Of a stretch of 64,000 bases of DNA, positions 26,080 through 34,372 are shown piece by piece. Origin of the DNA: Lachnospiraceae bacterium (GTDB lineage: Bacteria > Bacillota > Clostridia > Lachnospirales > Lachnospiraceae). Numbering within the stretch: position 1 is the stretch's first letter; the number at the start of each line of letters is the position of its first letter. The position numbers were made by a program, and so were the translations under genes. The stretch covers positions 26,397 through 90,396 of the forward strand of contig JAFZUY010000053.1 of assembly GCA_017618075.1 (NCBI GenBank), read 5' to 3'. The notes beneath the pieces are model-generated. The model did not search any database. It was not told the DNA's origin and was given only the letters and a program-made list of their open reading frames with translations.

Positions 26080-26355
26080 CTATACCGGCTCATAAAAGAA
26101 TGCCGCAATCTTCGGATGTCTGTCGACATATCCTTTGAAAAATTTGTTGAAAATTTTTGTGGAAACAATGAATTTTCTAAAGTGCCTCGATGCTCCCGCA
26201 AGGAACATAAAACTAATCACAAAAAACGGAACCTGCGGAATAACAGGCAAAATAAGACCGATTACAGCAAGCCTGAAGAAAAGCCAAAACAGGTATAAAA
26301 ACAGTATCTTTTTTAGAATATTAAGAACTTTTTTTATAAAACTCTCAAATGTCAT
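26080..26355 (-). CDS. DUF454 (YbaN-like) small membrane protein
   Basis: 91 residues. A hydrophobic segment at about 16-55 contains GLILPVIPQVPFFVISFMFL, followed by the short RHFRKFI helix and a basic C-terminal part. This order is that of the DUF454/YbaN inner membrane family, whose function is not established. GGAAATTAATT precedes the ATG. Confidence 0.6.
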   Translation of the reverse strand: MTFESFIKKVLNILKKILFLYLFWLFFRLAVIGLILPVIPQVPFFVISFMFLAGASRHFRKFIVSTKIFNKFFKGYVDRHPKIAAFFYEPV

Positions 26356-26377
26356 AATTAATTTCCAATAATATCGC

Positions 26378-27250
26378 CTAATCCATTTTCTTAAGTTCGT
26401 TTGCTAACCAGCCTGTCACACCGTTAGGAAGGCTTTCGTCCATCGGCGTTCCGTCATCGAATTTCACATTCATCTGTATTTCATTCATCAGACAGTGCTG
26501 GCCCATTTCTATACCGAAGTTGATGGATGCAACACCTTTATCGCCGTTATATGTCCAGTCGGGCGTGAAAATAAAGCTATTCTTCATGTTTCTAATTCGC
26601 TCGAGTCTGGGTGCAATTACTTCATCAAACGGTGTAAATTCATCATGCTTGCAGATTGCTAAGAAGAGTGTTACGCCGTTTTTATCATAATCATCGAGTA
26701 CTTCATCAGGCGGAATCTCACATGAACCTACAGGAAGGATAATATCAAACTTCTCGGGATGATGTTTTGAAATCGTAAAAGTAAATCTTCCTCCGCTTGA
26801 ATTGCCAAGTAAAATTTTAGCTTTACAGCCATCCATATGCTTCTCAACAAAGTCGTCAATAAGCGCAGTAACAGGCTCAACATATTCCACTTCCCATGCG
26901 CCCTGTACTCTTCCGTTCTCATCACGGTATTCGTTTGCCATAGGCATTAAAATATAAGCTCCGCCAAGATCTTTCTGATAATCATCGGATGCATACATCT
27001 CAGAGCCCGAATAATTTATGCAAAGCTCACCTTCCAGAGCATTGCTTGTTCCGTGGAAGAATACAAGCAGCGGATAATCGTCTCTTTTAGGGTATCCGTG
27101 TTCTGTAGGATCAAAATAATAATATTTTAGGCCAAAAGCCTCATCTTTCTTAAATCTGTTAAAATACTTACCCGTAGGATAAGTCGGTTCGCCTGTTACA
27201 AATGCTCCTTCGGGAAGTTCGTTTGTCCAGGGTGGTGTAGGTCTTTCCAT
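26378..27250 (-). CDS. Alpha/beta hydrolase (esterase/depolymerase-like)
   Basis: 290-residue cytosolic hydrolase. The oxyanion-hole segment VFFHGTSN is near residue 63. The nucleophile elbow GNSSGG (149-154) has a serine as expected for the G-x-S-x-G pattern, and a late His in MGQHCLMNE is a likely triad member. The layout resembles PHB-depolymerase-like or acetylxylan/feruloyl esterases of plant-degrading bacteria, but no substrate can be read. TTGGAGGCAG is the ribosome site. Confidence 0.7.
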   Translation of the reverse strand: MERPTPPWTNELPEGAFVTGEPTYPTGKYFNRFKKDEAFGLKYYYFDPTEHGYPKRDDYPLLVFFHGTSNALEGELCINYSGSEMYASDDYQKDLGGAYILMPMANEYRDENGRVQGAWEVEYVEPVTALIDDFVEKHMDGCKAKILLGNSSGGRFTFTISKHHPEKFDIILPVGSCEIPPDEVLDDYDKNGVTLFLAICKHDEFTPFDEVIAPRLERIRNMKNSFIFTPDWTYNGDKGVASINFGIEMGQHCLMNEIQMNVKFDDGTPMDESLPNGVTGWLANELKKMD

Positions 27251-27311
27251 ATGCTGCCTCCAATCTTTCAGTAAAATTAATCTGGTTTTTTATATAATTC
27301 CATCAGCCAAA

Positions 27312-27887
27312 CTATACCCCGTATAATTCTTTTCTTCTCTTCTTGCTCTTAAATACCCTGTAAACAATAAGCATAATCAGGCACCATACGAGTATCACGC
27401 CGCCTGTAACGAAGTCAAATGCCACAGGATAAAGGAACAAAATATCGTTTCTGACTGAAGGGAATATAAGCAAAATAATGCCTACAACCATAAAAGATAA
27501 TCCCTGGAATAAAGTCAAAAGAAAATGAACCAAAAGTACCTGCGATATTATTTTATCCGCTTCGGCCTTGGGCGCTGGTTTTTGAATACATGCTCTTACC
27601 AAAAGAAGAATGTAAAGTATCGATGTTACAGTGATAATGATTGCATCAAACGAAAACGGTATCAGGTAAACCAGTATCGTTTTAAATGTCTGTAAAAAGA
27701 AAGAACTTACCACAAATGCGGGATCCATAACCATGTTGTGAATCCAGACATAAAGGTATGTAATTTTCTGAATGCTTGATGCATTAATCGCAAAATTCTG
27801 GATAAAAAGCAGCGCCAGAAAAATCACAATGCATTTGTTACGGTTAAAGTTTTTGTCATATGTAATTTCAACTGTATTCTCTTCCAT
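27312..27887 (-). CDS. Four- or five-pass membrane protein, unknown
   Basis: 191 residues with hydrophobic segments near 20-35, 55-75, 80-100, 115-140 and 150-175, and a basic C-terminal tail (KSKKRRKE). The start is set at 27887, where GGAGGG precedes an ATG; ten further residues are possible upstream but lack a ribosome site. No family recognised. Upstream lies the rfbB terminator. Confidence 0.65.
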   Translation of the reverse strand: MEENTVEITYDKNFNRNKCIVIFLALLFIQNFAINASSIQKITYLYVWIHNMVMDPAFVVSSFFLQTFKTILVYLIPFSFDAIIITVTSILYILLLVRACIQKPAPKAEADKIISQVLLVHFLLTLFQGLSFMVVGIILLIFPSVRNDILFLYPVAFDFVTGGVILVWCLIMLIVYRVFKSKKRRKELYGV

Positions 27888-27962
27888 AATTTTACCCTCC
27901 AATAAACATTTCCACATAGTATATTATACCATTTCTTGCTCTGTAATGCACCTAACCAATCG

Positions 27963-27995
27963 TAAAAAAAACAGCTGCGAATATATCGCAGCTGT
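27963..27995 (-). terminator. rfbB terminator
   Basis: A perfect 10-bp stem (ACAGCTGCGA/TCGCAGCTGT, 5-base loop) followed by eight T on the minus strand, 21 bases beyond the rfbB stop. Textbook intrinsic terminator. Confidence 0.92.
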
Positions 27996-28016
27996 CTAAA
28001 AACAAGATTAATCTTT

Positions 28017-29036
28017 TTATCTGTTTGCGTACATTTTCTCGTAGTAGTTCTGATATTCGCCGGATACGATGGGCTCCCACCAGCTTTCGTTGTCAAGATA
28101 CCATCTGATGGTCTTCTTGATACCGTCTGCAAACATGGTTTCAGGTAACCATCCGAGTTCATCATGAATCTTTGTGGGATCGATTGCATAACGCATATCA
28201 TGACCTTTTCTGTCTGTTACATATGTGATGAGGCTTTCGGGTTTGCCGAGTTCCTTGCAAATAAGTTTTACGATATCGATGTTTTTCATTTCGTTATGAC
28301 CGCCGATATTGTAAACTTCTCCGACTCTTCCCTTGTGAATTACGAGATCGATTGCCTTGCAGTGATCTTCAACATAGAGCCAGTCTCTTACATTTAAGCC
28401 TTCGCCGTATACGGGAAGGGGCTTGTCATGAAGTGCATTGATAATCATTAAAGGAATGAGTTTCTCAGGGAAATGATAAGGTCCGTAGTTATTCGAGCAG
28501 CGGCTGATACTTACGGGAAGTCCGTATGTTCTGTGGTAAGCAAGTACCAAAAGGTCTGCACCTGCCTTTGATGATGAGTAAGGACTTGATGTATGAATAG
28601 GAGTAGTCTCCGTAAAGAACATATCAGGTCTGTCAAGAGGAAGGTCTCCGTATACTTCGTCGGTAGATACCTGATGATATCTCTTGATGCCGTATTTGCG
28701 GCAGGCATCCATCAGAACGGATGTACCGATAATATTTGTATCAAGGAAAACCTGAGGATTTTCAATTGAACGGTCAACATGGGACTCTGCAGCGAAGTTT
28801 ACAACCATGTCAGGATGTTCTTCTTCGAAAAGCTTTTCAACTGCTGCCCTGTCGGTAATGCTTTCCTTTACGAATCTGAAGTTGGGATTATCCATTACAG
28901 GTTCGAGTGTGGAAAGATTTCCTGCGTATGTAAGGCAATCCAGACAGATAATTCTGTAGTCCGGATATTTATTAAGCATATGGAAGATAAAGTTGCTTCC
29001 GATAAAGCCTGCGCCACCGGTTACTATAATCGTCAT
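28017..29036 (-). CDS. rfbB: dTDP-glucose 4,6-dehydratase
   Basis: 339-residue extended short-chain dehydrogenase that converts dTDP-D-glucose to dTDP-4-keto-6-deoxyglucose for deoxysugars such as rhamnose in surface polysaccharides. It shows the NAD motif GGAGFIGSNF (residues 7-16), the FAAESHVDRSIE segment, the active-site QVSTDEVYGDL with Thr-Asp-Glu, and the YSSSKAGAD catalytic YxxxK. RfbA, RfbC and RfbD are not beside it. AAAGGAG precedes the start; a strong terminator follows. Confidence 0.93.
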   Translation of the reverse strand: MTIIVTGGAGFIGSNFIFHMLNKYPDYRIICLDCLTYAGNLSTLEPVMDNPNFRFVKESITDRAAVEKLFEEEHPDMVVNFAAESHVDRSIENPQVFLDTNIIGTSVLMDACRKYGIKRYHQVSTDEVYGDLPLDRPDMFFTETTPIHTSSPYSSSKAGADLLVLAYHRTYGLPVSISRCSNNYGPYHFPEKLIPLMIINALHDKPLPVYGEGLNVRDWLYVEDHCKAIDLVIHKGRVGEVYNIGGHNEMKNIDIVKLICKELGKPESLITYVTDRKGHDMRYAIDPTKIHDELGWLPETMFADGIKKTIRWYLDNESWWEPIVSGEYQNYYEKMYANR

Positions 29037-29066
29037 TTATGACTCCTTTCCCGCCTAAGCGAAAAC

Positions 29067-29136
29067 ATATAATGTTAATATTCCATTTTTTTTCAGCTGA
29101 ATATCGAAATGTTCCTTTTCGATATTAACATTATAT
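29067..29136. repeat. Nested inverted repeats upstream of rfbB
   Basis: An outer perfect 15-bp inverted repeat (29067-29081 with 29122-29136, ATATAATGTTAATAT type) encloses an inner 10-bp inverted repeat (29100-29109 with 29117-29126) of AATATCGAAA. The two share the bases 29122-29126, so only one can be fully paired. The minus-strand right arm contains a TATAAT, and TTGCAC lies further upstream, so the structure overlaps a probable promoter and the first part of the rfbB leader. Confidence 0.6.
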
Positions 29137-29178
29137 AGGGTGACGTAACGTAATGTGCAAGTACTTTTTTTAATTTTT

Positions 29179-29745
29179 TTAAAATATATTTTTCAGTAGT
29201 ATTATAAAATCATGTATTTTATATTTGATTTCCCGATAAACCTTCGTATGACTGATTTCCGTACACATATCTCTTATCAGTCTTTTCCTGTCAACCGAAG
29301 ACATAAATTTATACATCCTGTCTAGTGTATCTCCCTGAGGAAAATTATATTCATAGGTACGATGTTCTACTTTTGTACCGTCTTTTCTGATTAAAGTGAT
29401 GTGGCATATAAATCCGTCTACACAGCAGCCATCGGGAAAATATGCATTGGTGTTTTCAATGTTTAATGATGCCACACGCAAAACCGCGGTATAATATAAT
29501 ATTTTTGGTATTTCTATTTCTTTCTCGTCGTAAAACATACCTGATTCACTTGCAGTCAAAAAACAGTGAGAGCCGTGTCTTTCGAAAACATATCTTCCCT
29601 CACTTCCGGAAAACGTTACCGACCTGTAAGGATTTAATACTTTCTCTGCAAAAAAGCAAATCGCACTTCTTCCTGCAATAATAGAAAAAAGCAGCACTAT
29701 GAGAAGAATAAACGTTTTCTTTTTAAACTTCTTCTTTTCATTCAT
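29179..29745 (-). CDS. Membrane-anchored protein, unknown
   Basis: 188 residues. A basic start and one hydrophobic segment (about 12-33) anchor an extracellular domain with Cys-Cys (GCCVDG) and a basic C-terminal helix. No family recognised. AAGGAGGCGG precedes the ATG. It lies 22 bases after the MerR-methyltransferase stop and may be cotranscribed with it. Confidence 0.6.
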   Translation of the reverse strand: MNEKKKFKKKTFILLIVLLFSIIAGRSAICFFAEKVLNPYRSVTFSGSEGRYVFERHGSHCFLTASESGMFYDEKEIEIPKILYYTAVLRVASLNIENTNAYFPDGCCVDGFICHITLIRKDGTKVEHRTYEYNFPQGDTLDRMYKFMSSVDRKRLIRDMCTEISHTKVYREIKYKIHDFIILLKNIF

Positions 29746-29767
29746 AGTACCGCCTCCTTATATCCGT

Positions 29768-31018
29768 TTAAGATTTAAAGGCTTTAAAATACCCCGATTC
29801 TTTGGTGATTTTAAATCCTTTTTGGGTTTTCTTTTCAACGAATACTTTGAATTCCTTATAACGGTCCGGTATGTATCGTCGCTGATTGCCGTGGCAGGAC
29901 ATTATGTATTCAAGTAGCGGTTCGGCCTTATCGACGTACAGATAATCGTCATATAAGTTTTTCTCTATACTCGTAAAATATTTCTTTAATATTTTCTCGC
30001 CGTTATCAAGTCCGAATATAAGATATAGATCCTTTGCAGCAAGTGCGATTCTGTCGTCAAATTCTTTTACGAGGTCTGTTATTTCCCTCATATGAGCACT
30101 TCCGTATGTACTGGCAAAAAGAAATCCGCCTTTTTTAAGCACTCTTTTAGCCTCAGACAAAACTTTATCCGGTTTGTCAAAATAAAAGAGCATGTGATTG
30201 GCAATTACTATATCTATCGATTCGTCCTTTACGGGCAAATCCTCGGAATCAAACGCTTCGAACTTAAAATTCTCACTGACTAATTTTTTTAATTTCTCGC
30301 TCTTTCCTGCTGCCTTTTTAAGTCCGTTCTCCGCATCATTTACCATTCCGATGGAAACATCCGACAGGATAACGTTAACATTTTCAGGTATCTTTTTAAT
30401 GTTCTCAATCCAGAAAGCTCCGTTGCCGCAGCCGATTTCAAGGATAGTAACCGTCTTTTTCTTATCAACATTTTTAAATACTTCTTCAAAGAGCCAGGGA
30501 AACCATCCTTTTTTATTGACGGAATAATTCTTGTGAAGATCTATTCTGGCCGAAATATTGCCGGAGTTTTTGTACTGCGTATTAAGAGAGTTTTCCAAAC
30601 CTGTAAGTTCGGTAATCTTAAGCATCTTATCCCAGTCAATATTTTTGTTTTTCTCATAAGCATTAAGAGTTTCGTTTATCGCATCTTTTACAAGCTGCAT
30701 CTGCTCGATTTTATCATCTACAAGTTTGTTCTGCAGTTTCAGCGAATCAAGCATAAAATTCTTGTCATCCGAATTAAGCATCAGTTCCTTGATTTCATCC
30801 AAGGAAAATCCGAGATACTTGTATAAAAGAATCTGCTCGAGCTTAAGGAAATCTTCGCGAACATAAAATCTTGCGCCGGTATCTTCATCGATTACGCTCG
30901 GCTTTAAGATATTGGCCGTATCGTAAAATCTTATGGTTCTAACCGATACCTTTGCCATTTTTGCAAGCTGTCCGGTAGTAAAGTATTCTTTGTTGTCGTC
31001 TTTGTTTTTAATACTCAT
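29768..31018 (-). CDS. MerR-family regulator fused to a SAM-dependent methyltransferase
   Basis: About 416 residues. N-terminal MerR winged helix (residues about 13-82): FTTGQLAKMAKVSVRTIRFY, then the typical ARFYVREDFLKLEQILLYKY segment, followed by a coiled dimer helix to about 145. The C-terminal half is a class I methyltransferase: motif I ILEIGCGNGAFW, acidic motif II around VILSDVS, FEAFDSEDLPV and ANHMLFYFD as later motifs. Such fusions occur in Firmicutes and probably join ligand sensing or self-modification with gene control; substrate unknown. GAGG precedes the ATG at 31018. An 11-bp inverted repeat directly upstream is a candidate operator. Confidence 0.88.
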   Translation of the reverse strand: MSIKNKDDNKEYFTTGQLAKMAKVSVRTIRFYDTANILKPSVIDEDTGARFYVREDFLKLEQILLYKYLGFSLDEIKELMLNSDDKNFMLDSLKLQNKLVDDKIEQMQLVKDAINETLNAYEKNKNIDWDKMLKITELTGLENSLNTQYKNSGNISARIDLHKNYSVNKKGWFPWLFEEVFKNVDKKKTVTILEIGCGNGAFWIENIKKIPENVNVILSDVSIGMVNDAENGLKKAAGKSEKLKKLVSENFKFEAFDSEDLPVKDESIDIVIANHMLFYFDKPDKVLSEAKRVLKKGGFLFASTYGSAHMREITDLVKEFDDRIALAAKDLYLIFGLDNGEKILKKYFTSIEKNLYDDYLYVDKAEPLLEYIMSCHGNQRRYIPDRYKEFKVFVEKKTQKGFKITKESGYFKAFKS

Positions 31019-31036
31019 AAACGCCTCATAAAATAT

Positions 31037-31083
31037 GGTTTGTTTATGATTCTCAGATTGCTTTTCTGATATATAAACAAACC
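31037..31083. repeat. 11-bp inverted repeat upstream of the MerR-methyltransferase gene
   Basis: GGTTTGTTTAT (31037-31047) and ATAAACAAACC (31073-31083) are perfect inverted copies 25 bases apart, with a smaller TCAGA/TCTGA pair inside. The block starts 19 bases upstream of the ATG. It could be an autoregulatory MerR operator or a leader hairpin. Confidence 0.55.
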
Positions 31084-31111
31084 ACATAAAAGAATGTTAC
31101 AAAAAATTTAA

Positions 31112-33124
31112 TTAAATTCCTTCCAGAGGAATATTTAGTTCTTCGCAGCCTTCAAGTACGAATCTGCCGTTTTCGATGAGTTTAACCGCTACACCATTGT
31201 AATCAACCGCTTCAAGGAGTCCCAACTCATCATATGGAATCGTTACATCGGTATGGCAGTATGTGTAGGCTTCACCGTTTTCTTTGGCAATCATTTCCTT
31301 GCCGTCGGGATTGTATACCTTTACGCTCTCTTCGTTCGAATAGCATGTGTCGCCGAATGCAAAATGCGGTCCCATTTTTTCTGCGATGAGTATCGGAAGC
31401 TTGTTGAAAATATCATATTTCTTTGCAAGTGCATATGCATACGTATTCGTTCCGATTGCAGCCTCTCCCATAGGAAGTGTCGGATGATAGAATAAAAGAT
31501 TTTCATCGATGAATTCTTTGTTCTTTTTCTCATCCTCGTAATTGGTGCATGTATATGCGGATATCTTTCCGTCCTTTATTTCAAGTTCAATGTTTTTGAA
31601 TTTAAGATCGTTTAAAAATACTTCTTTTACATGCAAAACACCCTCTGTGCCCTTAAGTACGGGAGATGTAAATACTTCGCCCAAAGGAATGTTTACATCT
31701 GCGAGACAATTTTCGTACTTGGTCTCTTTTAAAGGATCTTTTAAATCCGCGAGCTTAACCTTTAAATCCGTTTTATTGCCGTTACATCCTACGACATGGA
31801 TGTGGTCGGATTTATCCAGGGTATCGATTAATGTCTGCTGGATTTTCTGATATGTATCCACCGGAAGTGTATTGACGGTAATTATTTCTTTTAGGATTTC
31901 CGCGTAATTTCCGATTGCGGGAACGGGCCATGCAATAATCGTAAAAGATCTCTCTTCTCTCTTGATGTATTCGTTGGTAATCTCGGAACTCTTTTTTCTA
32001 AAGTCCGTGATTAGCTCCTGCTTTTTACTGCCGTATCTTGCTGCATACGCACATTCCGAAGGCACAAAGGAATCCTCTCCGAAAATCTCCATACATGCGG
32101 GACCGGCCCATTCTTCGGCTTCCTTCTTTAATTCTTCGTATGCTGCTTTTATGCCTTCGATACGTCTTGTTACAAGCTGGCCGTTTAAAACAAGTGACAT
32201 GTCTTCCTTATGATCTTCGTCAAACTGGGGATTCGCAAGTCCGCCGTAATAACCGGGTTTAAAGATACCGGTTCTTGAAAAGATATCATAACCTGCTCTG
32301 TAGATTACGCTTTCAAGACCCATATGTCTAAACTGCTTAATCGCATCCTTGGCCACTCTTTCAAACCCTAATCTGTAACGAAGGTTCACGGTCTTTTTCT
32401 TGGACAAATCTTTCTTTGAAACGACAAAGCCTTTTTTGAAGCCTTCGGTATAGGTTCTGCTCATGATCTCAATGTCCTTTTCATCCAAAGAAGCCATTGC
32501 AAGGAATGTTTCTTCCTCGCTTTTTCCGACATATTCGCCGAATGCAAAAAGTGTTCTTACATCGGATAAATCATAATTTTCGATGATTTTATTTGCATAT
32601 GCATTGTCAATCGTAAGCTGCTTGTTGATTCTCTTAACAGATTCGTCTTCCGTGTAATCAAATACATAGTAGTAAAGGATTTCGCGAAGCTCTTCTGCTT
32701 TTACGGTTTCCCCTTCTAAAAGAAGCACGTTACCGTATACCTCAAGTAAAAGTTCCATGCGGATTACAAGTTCTTCTATGTCGCACTCAAAGACATATGG
32801 AATCATACCGAATACTTCGGCGTAAACGGCGGATAAAAGAACGCCTGCTTCACCCAATGTTTCATATGCGTAATCGGGGTTAAGATATGATGTTTTATAA
32901 TTCTTGGCATAGATTTCTCCGTAGAGAAAATCATTTCTTTCCCTTAATTCTTCAAGCGATTTATTACCAATGGGACCGTTAACTTTGATATCTTCGTAGA
33001 TACTTAAAAGTCCCTTCACATATTTGGAAACGGAAACGAAAAAAGGACCATATTTACCCAGTCCTTCTGCTTCCGTTACAATTTCTTCAATTCTTTCTTT
33101 TGATAATTCGTATCTTTCTGTCAT
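31112..33124 (-). CDS. M29-family aminopeptidase with long N-terminal extension
   Basis: About 670 residues. The C-terminal about 330 match thermophilic-type metallo-aminopeptidases (AmpS/PepS, M29). They show NIPLGEVFTSPV with the Glu ligand, GEAAIGTN with the second Glu, EKMGPHFAFGDTCY with His, and YTYCHTDVTIP with His/Asp ligands. Free N-terminal residues would be removed from peptides in the cytosol. The first about 320 residues are a helical region not found in the usual roughly 410-residue enzymes. The start at 33124 is preferred since AAAGGATG precedes it. A short DUF-type membrane gene lies 9 bases upstream and pyrE is just beyond. Confidence 0.8.
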   Translation of the reverse strand: MTERYELSKERIEEIVTEAEGLGKYGPFFVSVSKYVKGLLSIYEDIKVNGPIGNKSLEELRERNDFLYGEIYAKNYKTSYLNPDYAYETLGEAGVLLSAVYAEVFGMIPYVFECDIEELVIRMELLLEVYGNVLLLEGETVKAEELREILYYYVFDYTEDESVKRINKQLTIDNAYANKIIENYDLSDVRTLFAFGEYVGKSEEETFLAMASLDEKDIEIMSRTYTEGFKKGFVVSKKDLSKKKTVNLRYRLGFERVAKDAIKQFRHMGLESVIYRAGYDIFSRTGIFKPGYYGGLANPQFDEDHKEDMSLVLNGQLVTRRIEGIKAAYEELKKEAEEWAGPACMEIFGEDSFVPSECAYAARYGSKKQELITDFRKKSSEITNEYIKREERSFTIIAWPVPAIGNYAEILKEIITVNTLPVDTYQKIQQTLIDTLDKSDHIHVVGCNGNKTDLKVKLADLKDPLKETKYENCLADVNIPLGEVFTSPVLKGTEGVLHVKEVFLNDLKFKNIELEIKDGKISAYTCTNYEDEKKNKEFIDENLLFYHPTLPMGEAAIGTNTYAYALAKKYDIFNKLPILIAEKMGPHFAFGDTCYSNEESVKVYNPDGKEMIAKENGEAYTYCHTDVTIPYDELGLLEAVDYNGVAVKLIENGRFVLEGCEELNIPLEGI

Positions 33125-33133
33125 AATCATCCT

Positions 33134-33460
33134 TTAACCTATCATACCAAGCCCGTACACATACATAAGGTAAATAAGATTTACCGCTGCTATTCCGAGC
33201 CCGATATGCGAGAAAATGTGATAAACGTTTTTCTGAAAATATGTTCTGATGGAGAGCACAACGGAAGTGAGTGAAAATAAGAGGCATAAAATTGCCGTTA
33301 TTCCCACTCTTCCTTCTATCTGCCCTGCCAGTTTAAATGACATAATAAGTGAAACAAGAAGTGCCACAAACGAAATGAATGAAAGCACTATGCTCATTAC
33401 AGAAAGCGGCGATATTTTTTTGTCCGTGAATTTGTAATTCGCATTCGGAAGTTTAAACAT
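33134..33460 (-). CDS. Small three-pass membrane protein (possibly DUF6142)
   Basis: 108 residues with three hydrophobic segments (about 19-45, 52-72, 82-103) joined by short loops. The build recalls the DUF6142 family of Clostridia, but this is a guess from appearance. GTGGAGATATAA precedes the ATG. It is wedged between pyrE (12 bases upstream) and the aminopeptidase gene (9 bases downstream), so it is part of that operon. Confidence 0.6.
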   Translation of the reverse strand: MFKLPNANYKFTDKKISPLSVMSIVLSFISFVALLVSLIMSFKLAGQIEGRVGITAILCLLFSLTSVVLSIRTYFQKNVYHIFSHIGLGIAAVNLIYLMYVYGLGMIG

Positions 33461-33472
33461 TTATATCTCCAC

Positions 33473-34150
33473 TTATTTAGCGCCGTATTCTTCGTAATAC
33501 TTGTCGATTGCTTCTTTTATGGTGTCGTCGATTATAACTTCACCGTTAATTTCCTTGTTGTACAAGGCTTCTGTTACATCTGCCATGGATACGATGGCCG
33601 CGGTGTTGATGCCGTATGTTTCCTTGATTTCGTCAAGTGCGCATTTTTCGGTATTAAGGCCTCTCTCCATTCTGTTAAGGCTGACGATAAGGCCTACGAT
33701 TGTAACATCTGCCTGAGCCTTGATGATGGGGAAGGTTTCCTCGATTGACTTGCCCGATGTGGTTACGTCTTCAATAATTACCACTCTGTCGCCATCTTTT
33801 AACTTCGAACCGAGAAGAATTCCGGTATCACCATGATCCTTTATTTCTTTTCTGTTGGAACAGTATCTGACTTCTTTGCCGTATAATTCGCTGTATGCGA
33901 TGGCTGTTGTTACCGACAAAGGAATGCCCTTGTATGCCGGTCCGAAGAGTACGTCGAAATCATCTCCGTACACATCGTGTATAGCTTTGGCGTAATATTC
34001 GCCGAGTTTCTTTAACTGATAACCGGTTACATATGCGCCGGCATTCATAAAGAAAGGTGATTTTCTTCCGCTCTTTAATGTGAAATCACCGAATTTGAGC
34101 ACCTTGCTCTCTACCATAAAATCAATAAATTCTTTTTTGTAAGCGTCCAT
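33473..34150 (-). CDS. pyrE: Orotate phosphoribosyltransferase
   Basis: 225-residue type I PRTase that makes OMP from orotate and PRPP in UMP synthesis. The PRPP-binding motif RVVIIEDVTTSGKSIEE and the KSPFFMNAGAY segment are characteristic. The start is placed at 34150 where GGAGG precedes ATG; an in-frame ATG 12 bases upstream would place the ribosome site inside the gene. It heads the operon with the small membrane protein and the M29 aminopeptidase, and is separated from other pyr genes. Confidence 0.93.
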   Translation of the reverse strand: MDAYKKEFIDFMVESKVLKFGDFTLKSGRKSPFFMNAGAYVTGYQLKKLGEYYAKAIHDVYGDDFDVLFGPAYKGIPLSVTTAIAYSELYGKEVRYCSNRKEIKDHGDTGILLGSKLKDGDRVVIIEDVTTSGKSIEETFPIIKAQADVTIVGLIVSLNRMERGLNTEKCALDEIKETYGINTAAIVSMADVTEALYNKEINGEVIIDDTIKEAIDKYYEEYGAK

Positions 34151-34268
34151 CGAAACCTCCAAAATTTCATTTCAAACATAAAGATTTTATCATAAAAGTA
34201 CTTGATTTAAAAGACAGAAATGCCATTGACCGACACGGTTAATCATAAAAGACATGCTTTTATATAAT

Positions 34269-34297
34269 TTGATAAAAAAGTCCGGATAATGTATAAT
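34269..34297 (+). promoter_or_regulatory. Promoter of the GH25 muramidase gene
   Basis: TTGATA and TATAAT are separated by exactly 17 bases, ending 75 bases before the ATG. The remaining 34163-34268 serves as the pyrE upstream region and shows no gene. Confidence 0.75.
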
Positions 34298-34372
34298 ATT
34301 GTTAAGTATGGAGTTTTTTCAAAACACATATTTTGCGAAACTTTGGATAAGCTGACATGAAAAGGATTAAAA

